This document shows positions 10,357-21,500 of a DNA stretch of 64,000 nt, piece by piece (within the stretch, counting starts at the first letter, position 1; every line of letters starts with the position of its first letter). The DNA is from Paulownia fortunei. Lineage: Eukaryota > Streptophyta > Magnoliopsida > Lamiales > Paulowniaceae. The translations under genes were made by a program, and so were the position numbers. Under the pieces are notes generated by a model. The model ran no database searches, was not told the DNA's origin, and saw only the letters and a program-made list of their open reading frames with translations. The DNA is taken from contig CM033121.1 of NCBI GenBank assembly GCA_019321725.1, forward strand, positions 6,572,001-6,636,000, given 5' to 3'.

Positions 10357-13300
10357 GTACTAGGTATGTTTGAGAAGGTCCAGAGTTGTCGTCCAGCATT
10401 GCTCAGTGTGGGTGTCTGAAAGTCAGTCATGTCATCTTCCTGTTGCGGCGGTTGTTGAGTTACTCTGCCTTCTTACAATTTGTGTCAAGTTGTTGTATTA
10501 ACTCAAATGGTATCTTGTGGTCTTTATCCTTATAAAGTTGCATCATGTGTCTGCCAGATTGTTCTTGCTAGATTTTTGAATTGGTTCTGGTTACTATTTT
10601 CTAGGATTCTGTACTTCTCATATCTCATATTTTAGTGGTGCTATAACGTGAATTTGGATCTATATTCTTTTGGTCTTCAATTCAGTTTCAATCTCTTTCC
10701 TCTTGAAGAGCCTACACAGGTCTCTAGGTCTTAAGATTTTTAAACTGGCATTGTTCTCTGAGTTAAAGGGTCTGTCCATTGGTAGCAGTAGCGATTTTGT
10801 GACCTTTCATGGCAGCTGCTGCAAAATTTATAGCATTATTTGGTGATGTTATACATTCTGGATCTTCTGGTGGCTTTTTGGTTTGTGTTCCCACAAATCT
10901 TCATTTTGAAGTGAAACGGTTGAATTTCTGTCTCATCTATGAGAGTATGTGGATTGAGATGGTAGTGTCTTATTTCTTGTCTCCATTTTGTGGTGAAAAA
11001 GTGCGAAAAGTTGTTCGATATTGAGTCTAAAACCAAGAAGTTAGTGCTGGCATCTATATTTGAACAGATGTTCTATACTTGTATATAACTATGAATTGAT
11101 GACCATTATCGTGTTGGAGTTTAGGTCTTTTCCTGACAATCATGTCTTGGTGTTTGGTTTACATCACACGATAAATTTTAACGATCACTAATGACGAGTA
11201 TATTTAATGGTCAGTGCATTTGGATGTTGAATATTACTGCTGTTCACCTCAAAACACAATCACGATGAAAGGGCACATTGAACTAGAATAAACAGGTTGC
11301 TTTTGTTTGAGTGTGCTCATGCATTGGTCGCTTGCTTCCCGAGTTTAGATACTACACTTGATGGTTTGGTTTGGCAAATATTTGAACAAGATCAATTTTG
11401 CTTAATGTTCTCCTTCTAGGGGTTCCTGCGTCCAGTCATTTGAAGACATGAATTTTGTCTCTAAAAAGTTTGTGGGAAATCAAAAGCAGTGCTATTTAAC
11501 GTATATTACTTTAACTGTTTCTTGAAATTTCTAAATCTGAAGCTTTTTGACTCCATGGAAACTATGTCTTATAATATTGTGCTGTATTCTGAGCTTCTTC
11601 GTGACTATTGTATGAATCCATACATGTTTACTTCCTGTTGGTTTCTCCTGCCTGAAAATATTGGCGAACGAATTTTCTCCCTTTTGACTTGTTGATCACC
11701 CCAATAAATTTTTCTTTTATGGGAGTGCATCTATTGTGTGAATGGGACATGATTGTTGTCGTTTTCGGTTGTTTTGTTTATTTTTTCAGTAAATAATAAT
11801 GGAAAAATAAATGTTGAATGATTTGGTTGCTGGTGTCACCAGGCAACATTTATGAATCAGTTTATCAGTCAGTTAATTTCGTCCTGGCTGTGATGCTTGG
11901 TCAGGTCAGGCTGCCAAAATTGGCAAAGGCCTGCCTGGCCCAATGAGTATAAAGTTGGAAGTTCTGTACTAACAGCCTTTTCTATGGGCCAGTTTATTTT
12001 GTATTTCCAAGTCTTATCAAAGGGATACTGAAAAAAACTTGGAGAAATCAGAAAAGAGTAGACAGGAAAATTGTTGTCACGGTTTTTTGGGGGTAAAATT
12101 CGTTTTACCCCTTGTTATATTTGTATCAAATAACTCATTTTACAACCAAAATCTTCAAACACCCTCTCAATTTAGATTTTTGTTAGTAAATTAAAGTTCT
12201 GCAATTGTTATGATAAAAATACCTTTTGAGTGTTATATAATGCCCAATGTATCCAAGTTCAATTTTTCATGTATTATTTATTTTAGTATTTATATGCCAA
12301 AATCCTCTTGGAAGGAAATATGTTGCTTTATACATTTTTAATCATTTATATTTTTAATAACTGTTTGTTTTATTCTTATGATTGAAAATTTTTCACTCTT
12401 TATCAAAAAATCTTAAAAATTTAAGTCAGTTTTTTTAAATAAAATATTTGGACCATATAGAATTCTTTAATAGGTTATGGGATGCTTTTATTGTAGATAA
12501 TTGATGATATAAGCTATCAATCAATGTTTCATTTTGCATGGGATGTGTTTTTATAATTTGTTGTATTAATTAATTTTCTGCATCAACTAAAAAAAATAAA
12601 AGATAATAATATTATAAAAATATTATTATTTTGGCTACAAATTTCTTTCAAAATTTTGACATAAAAATATTATAAGAGAAATTAAATTTATAAAAAAATT
12701 AAATCTACATTACATAACACCCAAAAGGTATTTTTGTTATAGAACTTTTAAACTTTCAATTTGTTAATAAAAATATAAGTTGAGGATGGTATTTGAAGGT
12801 TTTAGTTGTACAAAGGTTATTTGATACAAATGCATTAGTTTTTTTGTTTTTTTTTTAATCTGCATTAGTCATGTATCTTTCTAACAACATTTTTGTTAAT
12901 ATTCGAAAGGTCTGATAATTTTATTGAGTGGCACGTTTGCTGCGACCATTATACAAGAAATGTACCTAGAATAAACTATTGTTAAACGTTTAAAAATGGT
13001 TATATTGAATGAGACCGTACCTGCAATTTTTTATTTTTTTTCAGTATTTTTGGTATATCAGCTGCAAGAAGTTTAATTCTATATATTAAATTCAATGATC
13101 TAGAAAATGTGTCTGGGGATGGACAAATTTGAATGATCAAACAAAGGATCTATGGAAACGGACTTGATGTTGCTAGGATAAATAATTCAAGCAAATCTCC
13201 TATACAAATTTGAGATATGTTTACCTGCAACATGGAAACTTTCACTCGGGTCTTTTACTCACTGGGGTTTCATATAAATAAACGAACTAACCTATTCCGC

Positions 13301-13723
13301 TAAAATTAGCATAACGTTGGCGCATTAGCAATCAAGTTATGCAATCATGTCACGAGGTCTCAGAAGATTTTAACCAAAAACCACTAGTTGCGATTTACAG
13401 TATCAAAATATTTGATTAAGTACATCACTCGAAGGAAGCGAAGAATCAAAATAGATGCATCAATCAAACTGCAAAAGTTAACAATTGTGATCTGACCAAA
13501 AAATGAAAGGCTCAAAACCAAAATAGCCCAAATGGGCTGCAATATATTTCCAGAGTTCTGCAGGAATGTCACAGCTTTATTAACCATGTACTCTAAGAAA
13601 CCACAGTTTAATCGGCAACCTCATAATCAACATCCTTTTGCAACGAGTCAATGTGTATTTTTCAAAGTTCAAACACTACATAACTGTTAAGTGTTAAACA
13701 TATTCTTCGATGTGTTTGAATGG
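10357..13723. other. 3' flank and intergenic DNA between convergent genes
   Basis: The first part is the 3' untranslated region of the zinc-finger gene, with no clear end; an AATAAA at about 11703 is one candidate polyadenylation signal. The middle holds the foldback element at 12111-12838. The last few hundred bases are the 3' flank of the SPL gene, which points toward this region from the right. Open frames such as 11489-11695 are short and lack recognisable similarity. Confidence 0.55.
12111..12838. mobile_element. Foldback / long-TIR non-autonomous DNA transposon
   Basis: The arms 12111-12240 and about 12711-12838 are inverted, imperfect copies of each other. Both contain, in opposite orientation, TTTGTATCAAATAAC, a TTCAAA(C/T)ACC segment and AAAATACCTTTTG(A/G)GTGTTAT. 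The 470-base middle is AT-rich with no open frame. Arms of about 130 bases without coding capacity suggest a non-autonomous element, perhaps Mutator-like. Target-site duplications were not identified. Confidence 0.65.
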
Positions 13724-16700
13724 TCAGTTCAATATGTTAGAATATAACTCAGCCTCATATGGTGTTACGAAAAGCTGGATTTCCTGAAAGTTACTGTTTG
13801 TGGCCAATGGTTGAACACGTGGATGAGTTGATTGATGTCCGGTCAGCCAGCATTCCGAAGAAGAGAGGGGCACACCTTCTGGAATTGCATGCATCATAGG
13901 CTGAGTTACACAGGTATCATGTTCGTGTATTGGATGGTGCACTGGCATGGATTCTGGTCCACATGAAGCCCAGGAATTACTTGACAGAAGAGAGAGAGCA
14001 CGACGATAGTCGTGTGCTGCATCTAACTGGGATGAGATCAGGGATCCCGATCCCTTGGAACCTGGAAATTGAAAAGGAAAGATATTACTCGTCCAGTCTC
14101 ATAAATCACAGTAACTTCCACTTCAGTTTCAAGTGCAAGTGGTTTAAATCTATCATAGTGGATACTTATTTCGATTAAGGAAACTATAAATGGACTCAGC
14201 TACATGAAACTTTTGTTCCGTATTGCTCTATCAAGGGCTATCTCCTCTAAAACTAAATCATGTTAGGATCAAAATTCCTTTTAGTAAAACTTTTTCCAAG
14301 GGATTCTAAATTCGCCCTGTTCCTCTAATTTATAATCAATGTTAGATACATCAATTTTCCTAATCCAAGCGCATTTAACAACCTCATGGATTATGATGAT
14401 GCACAAGAGATTCAAGGACAGGCCAAGCTGAGTTATACCCATAACTTCCATGAAAACTTCTGGTCATGGTTATCCCAATTTGAATCAAGGACCACCTAAC
14501 CTACAGCTCGTTTAAGTTGAATCGCCGTCTTTAACATATAAACAAAAGAAACCATCGTTGTCTTGCTATAGGACTCACGTACCCACATATATCTCCCCAA
14601 ATGTCCAGTTTTAACTTCCGATACTGGTCTTTAGGATAACATAAGTCTTAAATTTTAAGACATCGCAATAAGAGCAATAAATTTTCCTCTAGATTTAACA
14701 CATGAATAGCCAGAGTTAAAATAAAACTCAACAAACTAATCCCTAATCAATAAGATATCTATAGCATGCCATATTGTGGCTGCCCACTCAAAAAGTAAGT
14801 TCGAGGTTTACATGTGACAATCCAAACAATTTTCAACAAGAACTTCTTTCAAGTGGAGCTACTTGATAAAATAAAGAACACAAAACTGTAAATATTATCT
14901 GGAAATACCACGAATTCAGGCCCTGAAGTTGGAAAACTGACCTGGATTCAAAACCTCAGGTATGGAGCTCTTGGATGCCAAAAGTCCATTGGCTGCATTA
15001 CCGTGCATATTGATGACATGAGGCAGTCTGATTCCTGGCATATGCATTTGCTCGTCAGTACCTCCATCTCCATTAGACTTAAACGGATACCCTTTTGTTA
15101 GGGTGAACTTGGAGTTGCACGTGCTATCCCATGTGGTATTAGCAGGATTTCTAGAGTGAATAAGTGGAGCATCGTTCAACAGAAAACTCATTTGCTGCCT
15201 TCCTGTAAAAGGAAATTAGACAGAATTATCAATGCATCAGGCTGATTAAATATTCAGTTAACGAAAAACAGAAAGCCGCCACTGTTGAACCCTCTTCCTC
15301 TTCCAATGATTAGTTTGCCTTGCCCATCGAGTTTGGGGTATGAGATTGTTGTTGTTTGCCTTTGGGGGTGGACAGAAATGAACAAGGCAGAACTTACAAT
15401 GGTAGGAAGGTAGGAAAGCAGGTTAGCTTAAAAATAAAGTACTGCCTGTGTGAACAATATGTTTTCTAATAGAAATATTTCTAGAGAAAGAAAACAAATA
15501 TAAAAATCCACCTAAGTTTTGTTAATTCAAGTCACCTGATTTTGCAAGACAAATACAATTAATTAATTTGGAAAAATAATTATTACAATGGACCTCATTA
15601 TGTTACATATATTCTATCCTCATTGCATAGAATGATATGAAATAGAGAAATCTGCAAACAAGCTAATCATGTAAGCTCAATGTTTAAAAATTGGAGGCGC
15701 GCATTGTATATATTACTATTCCATATTGATAGTCGTGGCATCCAGCAAGGCATATTCTAACCATATTATCAAGTAAAATATAACACACAACTAGAAGCAA
15801 TACCATAGAAGGGTGATGAGAGCCTTGTCGAATTAAACTGGATGGTTTCCTGCTGTGGCTTCCGGCGCCGTGCATTATGATCAGAAAGTCTTCTTCTACA
15901 ACTGCGCTTCTTTTCGTCAAATTCAGACAAATTGTGGAACCTTCAAACAGAAGGTAGCATTAATATTAAATCTTTGAAAATCCTCCAAACTGGCTAAAAG
16001 GCGTGCACTTTATCGAACAACAGGCAGTGATAAGTTGGTCATCTTGGGAGCTATAGTTGGCTAAACGAGATCTAGTGTCGGACATAGAATATTAGATGAC
16101 AAACAGTTATATGTAATTTTACAAATATGGTTTTTCCTGTAGAACATTACCTGCTACACTGTTGGCAAAACCGGCGTTCAAGGCCTCCAACAATAACCTT
16201 TGGGCATTTGGAATGGCTGTCACAAACTCTATGCTTTCGGTGATATTCTTTAGCCGCTGAAAGATCAATATTGCAGCCCTCAACTACACAGCGTGGAATA
16301 GAAAGATTTTGACCCGATGATTTAGTTTTCTTCAATGAAGTGGTTGGAGTAGGCATCACAGAAAAAGATGCACTCTTAATATTGCCTCCAGCACCACTAT
16401 TCTCAAAATATGTTCGCTTTCCGAGCTTCAGACCAATCAATGGTTCCACCGAGCCAATAGAAGCCTCCAGAGGTGGAGAAGTTCCAGAAACCTCAGTTCC
16501 TTTCATTTCCATTTTCTTGCTAAAATTCCCGGAAAAGCCCTCAAATGTCATGAGCTTGAAGTTTGGGGTTTGCATCCCATTTTTCACGGAAGAGTCAGTA
16601 GAAGCTGATAGCGAGCTCTTAGCTGAAGAAACATGCCCACCATCAGAGGCAGAGGCGCCACTGTTCCCACCCCCCGTGGAGAGATTGAAGGATCCAGCAT

Positions 16701-16836
16701 CGATTTCTCCATCATCAACAATCATCCAGTCAACTAACTGCAGCTTCTTGGGACTTTCAGTCACTTTTGAACCAAAGGCAACAAAGTTTTCCCAATCCCA
16801 CTTCGCATTCCAATCCATCTCAGAAAAGTGGCTCAT
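13724..16836 (-). CDS. SQUAMOSA promoter-binding-like transcription factor, SPL13/16/17 type
   Basis: Four coding exons on the minus strand: 16836-16151, 15940-15804, 15202-14942 and 14061-13724. All are GT-AG with matching phases and give 473 residues. The SBP DNA-binding domain starts near residue 183 and is split after QQCSR, as is usual in the family; exon 2 continues with [18 protein letters not shown] and the basic nuclear signal RRRKPQ. Zinc ligands are visible: the CVVEGC pair, HRKHRVC with its H, CQQC and the following H and C. Downstream are QQMSFLL (exon 3) and [12 protein letters not shown] (exon 4), both typical of this subgroup; the second is encoded by the miR156 site. SBP proteins bind GTAC-core DNA and promote the juvenile-to-adult transition, flowering and organ development. 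A 5' untranslated intron is likely. The N-terminal start [15 protein letters not shown] is typical of the group. Confidence 0.95.
13982..14001 (-). promoter_or_regulatory. miR156/157 target site in the SPL coding sequence
   Basis: On the minus strand exon 4 reads GTGCTCTCTCTCTTCTGTCA, complementary to the plant miR156 family. The plus strand is TGACAGAAGAGAGAGAGCAC, identical to common miR156 except for one base at position 14. It lies at about codons 382-388 (ALSLLSS). In SPL genes this position is the known place of miR156-guided cleavage and translational repression. Confidence 0.92.
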
Positions 16837-18756
16837 TAAAACGACTTTTTCAATTACTCTGGTACCAGGAATGCATCATAAATTAGACACTGGAACTGCG
16901 AGGTGTAAAATCAAGACCACTCAAAATATGCTTAGAGAGAACAAAATCGAAGAAGCAATAACACATAACAAGCACAGTACTGAGGCACAAGTTTTTTAGA
17001 AGGATCAAATAACAAAAAGAGCTTATGAAATTGAGTTTTCAAGATATTATCACAAACCATTACCGTGGAGATATGAGAAGTAATCACCCCATGGAGAAGC
17101 TACCATTCCCTGATTCAAGAAGTCATGAAACCACAAAGTGAAAATCAATACACTTCCTTGCAAAAATATAGGTTCAAAATCAAGTGTTCAACATCACCAA
17201 AAGTCTCCAATACTCAGCCCCCCAAATCCACAATTTAAAGAAGCAAAAACAACTAAAGACTCCAGAAATCAATTAAATACTTGTGATAAAGCAAAGCAAC
17301 AAAAACCCATTCTCCAACCCAAAAGCTCAATTCAATAAAGATTTTTCGCAGCACAGAATTTCAGATTCTTTTTCTAAAAATTCTTCTTTGTTGCAAATTT
17401 CCAACCATGGCTTCAAAGCAGACTAGATTAAGTCTCCAACAACAGATAAAAAGTAAAGACTCTACAGCTCCACTGGTTAATAAATTTATCATACCATATC
17501 ATTCAGAGCAGAGCATTTCTTTATTATTTTCTGGTAAAGAGAAGAAAGTGGAACGAAATTATACTTTCTCTCTTCAGCCCCTTTTACTTGAGCAGATCAG
17601 ATAACTGAAAAAGATTTTTACTATTTACAGCCTGCTATTTAACCACCCTTTTCTTAGTACAATAAAGACTCTCCTTTATCTCTTTCTTTTTTCTCATTCT
17701 TTTATTAATTTCTCCCTCAAACTGATGTTTTTCACCTGCTCAGTTCTTTCCTATAACAAAAATCGCAATATACATGACTATAGTTGATTAAGATAAGACC
17801 CCCTAAACAAAACCGTTGAATAAAAAAAAAAAGAAAAAGAAAAACGAAGAAGAAGATCTCAAATATTTATCCCAAAAAAAAAATATCACACCTATATATG
17901 TCGCTTTCAGTGACTTTCCCAAACCCGAAATAAAAATAGAAATCACCATAACCAACTGTTCCTTAATACTCCATAAAGTATTCAGAAAAGGTTAAGTAAT
18001 AAAAAAGAAGAATTCAAGCTCCTCCTTCCACAGTATACAATAATAATAGCACACTGCTAAAAATCTATATATATTTGCTACAGAAGTTTTTACTCTTTAA
18101 TCGAATTTTAAAAATTTTAAAAAAAAATAATGGTCGTTGATTGGGGCAGTTATTGTCCCCCATTTAGGGCTTTTTTTGGAATTAACAACCGAAAGTAGAA
18201 GGGAAAAACTTTTCCCCCACAGCACACAGTAAATGCTTTCCCCCCATCGAGGGAAAAAGAAAAAAGCAAAAAATCGCAAATCGCTGCTCCACGACGTCGC
18301 TTTGCCCATCCTCAATGACGTGGAAACACCTCAGACACCACAACCCATAAAAATTACTCTAAAAAAAATAGAAAAAAAAAAGGCAGAGGCCAAAAAAAGT
18401 AAAGAGAGAGACAGAGAGAGCGCATCTTTTCTCCCCCAATTTCCAAAGCTGAAAATATTCAGCTAATAATCCCCCCTCCCTGGAAAAATTCCTCTGCTGT
18501 TTCTCCAAAAACAGCAAGTACAAAAAGAACTAGCCCAGCCCCAGGCTCATTAATTCCTTTTACTCCCCCAACCCGGAAAATCAAATTTCCCCTTTCCGCA
18601 GTTTGGTAACAAGATAATCATTCCAGCAGCAGATGGAGTTAGTTAATCAGGCTGCATATGATTAAAGAACAAAACAAACAGTGGAAAAGGAAAGGATAGT
18701 AAAAAAATTTACTTAATAAGGAAGGAAATTGAAAGAGACCTGCAGCTTCTTACCCA

Positions 18757-18796
<40 letters not shown>

Positions 18797-18800
18797 ATCA
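16837..18800 (-). other. Probable 5' untranslated region and leader intron of the SPL gene
   Basis: No coding exon is seen upstream of the SPL start at 16836. A good minus-strand donor (TGG|GTAAGAAG) ends at about 18754 and acceptors (ACCAG) lie near 16857-16860, so a leader intron of about 1.9 kb is plausible. The putative first exon contains a CT-rich tract. The 219-codon plus-strand frame at 16340-16999 is the antisense shadow of SPL exon 1. Transcript ends are inferred. Confidence 0.45.
18761..18793. repeat. (GA)16 microsatellite in the SPL leader
   Basis: An uninterrupted GA run on the plus strand, so CT on the SPL sense strand. Long CT tracts are common in leaders of plant developmental regulators. 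Frames across it on either strand are low complexity (SLSLSL) and not genes. Confidence 0.95.
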
Positions 18801-18956
18801 GAGTAATAATGTTTGGTGAAGGGGGGATAAGGAAAAGTAGAGTAGAAATTATTTTACCAAATGGAGAAAGTGAGAGACTGAGAGACCAAAAAGGTCGAGA
18901 TGGGGAGGTGGGGGCAACTAGCAATAACAATGGTGTGAGCTCTTTTTTATACTGTG

Positions 18957-19646
18957 GACGTGGGTCCCATGAAGTGATACGGTGTGTGAGCGTCCAGGTG
19001 AGTAGCGGTGGGAGCGACAGGAATCCGACGGTCCGAAGGGTTAGAGCGATGTAGCAAACCATAAGACCAATCAAACATGCCTACATCCACCGAGGAAATT
19101 CTTTAGCGGATCATGTCTGAAAAATATCAAATCATTTGAATTATAGTATAATCAATAATTATTTCATTGTCATCTTATATTAGAGGGTTTTAATTTAATT
19201 GATAATTAAAGTTACTAGCGATAATCTTTCTATAATTATGATTAAATGAATTTTAACACAAAAAAAAACCCTTTACTTATATCCCACCCGGTCATAAAGA
19301 TAAATATATGTATATATATTAATTAATTAAATATGAACAAAATATAATAATTAAGTGAGACTTTTAGTATTAATTATCTCTTAAAAAGAAAATACTTCAT
19401 TAAGCCAAAGTTTGACAAGTGCACCCTGGATAATCAACTTGGGTAATATTAAAATTCTGAATTTCAAACTTACGAGTATTGACTTGTTTTTTCTCCAAAT
19501 CAGAGAGAGGATGATATGGTGGACCGGTGGGACCCATTGACGGTGCAGATGGACCGGCAGCTGAAAAAAATGTCAGCGTGTCAGTTGGGTCCCATGAACT
19601 GATTTGGTGTATGAGCGTCCATTAAAGTAGCAATGGGATGAGAAGA
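18957..19646. repeat. Dispersed duplication upstream of the SPL gene
   Basis: About 65 bases at 18960-19025 recur at about 19583-19646. The shared parts include GGGTCCCATGAA, TGATxxGGTGT and TGAGCGTCCA, with substitutions between them. The copies lie some 625 bases apart in the same orientation in the presumed SPL promoter. They could be duplicated promoter sequence or parts of an old insertion. Confidence 0.6.
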
Positions 19647-20200
19647 ACTGACGAAGGGGGGTTATCGAGGACACGCGGACGGTGGAGATGGGGGTACAGG
19701 TAAAGGACAGGATTTTGGTCTGGCAACTGGCACATGACAGAAATTAGTGGAACAGTGGGAAGGGAATGGACGCGTCTCCACTGAGTCGACTCACTGTCTT
19801 TTTCTTGCTACAAGCATTTTTGTCTCTTTCCTTCTTGTCGTTTTTTTTCTTTTGTTTTTTGTTTTTGTTTCTACTTTTTTTTTTCTTTTTTGGCAATTGG
19901 GTTTCGACTTATTTAATAGTTTACCGTAAATATAATTAATAATTAATTAATTACCATGTAATAAGATATAGTTAATAAATTACAGTAAAAGTGCAAATGA
20001 AGATTTTACTTTCAATTTTATTTTATTGAAAACGCAACTTTGTGTTACACTTTTTACTATAATTGTAATTTTAATAATAATCACACAATTAATAATTGTA
20101 GGATTAATTCTTTTAGATAATAATTATAATATTAAATATATACATTATATAAATTTTTAAAAAATATAAAAATATTAAAAATGGCCACTAGTGCTACATT

Positions 20201-20551
20201 ATATCGGTAGCGCTGTCGTCCACCCTCAACAGCAGCAACAGCAACAACATCAGTATTATGTGACTAATTTTAGATCGGATCATCAATATATATACTATAG
20301 TTTAAATTGACGATCAACTGACCTGATGAAGTTGTAGAGCTCGACTCTCCACGATCAGACAACAGTCACAATCATGATACATGTTGTCTGATAGTAGAGA
20401 GTCGAGCTCTACAACTTCATCAACTCAGTTGATTTTCAATTTAAATTATAGTACATATGTTGATGATCCAACCCAAAATCAGTCACATGATATTGATGTT
20501 GCTGCTGTTGTTGAGGGTGGAACTCGAGATAGACGACAGCGCTATCTATAT
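20201..20551. repeat. Long inverted repeat (hairpin) made of two copies of a gene 3' end; candidate small-RNA locus
   Basis: Left arm about 20201-20364, loop 20365-20381 (17 bases), right arm about 20382-20551. The arms pair over nearly their full length, apart from an extra segment of about 11 bases near the outer end of the right arm and small indels in a CAG/CAA run. The outer ends share TAGCGCTGTCGTC; the inner ends share CAGACAACA. Both arms, read inward (left arm on plus, right arm on minus), encode His-Pro, a Gln run, H-Q-Y, then VT(N/D)F, DHQ, YY(S/N)LN and a TGA stop at the same place. So both look like copies of the last coding bases and 3' flank of one unidentified gene. A transcript would fold into a very long, short-looped hairpin, a Dicer-like substrate. 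Structure and coding remnant are seen; small-RNA production is inferred. Confidence 0.85.
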
Positions 20552-20879
20552 ATTTTTTTGCAAAAGTTGGATAAAAGTTAAAAACTGAGTTTTCTAATTT
20601 TATCACTAAGTTAGATAATTAGGAGTGGGCATATAGTTTCATGGTTATTTAGGTTTTGGCTAATAATCTCTATCTAAGGTTGAATCATAATTTTATTTGA
20701 AGAAAGTACCTTACTTGAATAATACTCGTAAAGGTACGTTGTTTTACTTATATCTTAATGAGTAATTTTAAGAGATTAATTAATCATAATTATTTAAATT
20801 ATTCAATTAAGTCAAAGAATTGTGTTTGAAAACCTAAGTGGGTGAACACACTTGTACAAGTCTATTTCTTGTTAAGGGA

Positions 20880-21500
20880 AGTAATCTAATTGTTGGATTA
20901 AATTAAATTATTTAAATATATTAATTAATTTATTAGATTTAATTAATTCAAATATTAAATTAATTGAATTAATTAATATGATTAATTAATTAGAACTAAT
21001 AAAATTAGAAAAAAATTAATTAGAGCAATTAATTAATTAGATTAGATTAAATATTTAAATGGATCTTAATTAATTCATAAGGTAAACTGCAAAAAACTAT
21101 GTTTAAAGTTTAGCCTAATTATAAAAAAATTTAGTTATATTTCGAAATTATAAGTAACCTTGAGGTATTACAAAAATACCCCATTAGATTTGTATTTGTT
21201 TTACAAATACCTTATCGGTAAATGCAATTTGCAAAATGAAAACAAATATCAAGGATATTTATAATTTATAAATTTAGATGAATATTTTATAAATAGCCTA
21301 AACATCAACAATAGATTTTTTTAATTCACCCTCAATTACTATGATGGAATAATTGGATTAATTGATAGGATTAATAATTAGGCTTAAATAAGTTAAGCAT
21401 ATGTCCAATGGGTAGGGACTTGGTGGGATCTGATGGAAAATTTTAATCCTAAGGAAAATATTGTGAATGTAATTTTTCGGCCCATAAAGAAAAAAAGGGT
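20880..21500 (+). mobile_element. Degenerate LTR-like fragment
   Basis: An AATTAATT-rich stretch of about 200 bases is followed by unique sequence that includes TTTTTCGGCCCATAAAGAAA near 21470. A related block in the opposite orientation lies at about 33690-34350, where the minus strand reads ATTTTCGGCCATATAAAAAT. The composition recalls LTRs of Copia-type elements, but no protein domain, primer-binding site or paired ends were found. Confidence 0.3.

Noticed and set aside
11489..11695. Plus-strand frame of 68 codons
   Set aside because: Lies in the 3' flank of the zinc-finger gene, no similarity, AT-rich composition.
16340..16999. Long plus-strand open frame (219 codons)
   Set aside because: It lies entirely opposite SPL exon 1 and its upstream flank, and the minus strand has clear SBP-gene features.
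18709..19074. Minus-strand frame of 121 codons
   Set aside because: It consists largely of a CT microsatellite giving SLSLSL; it belongs to the SPL leader.
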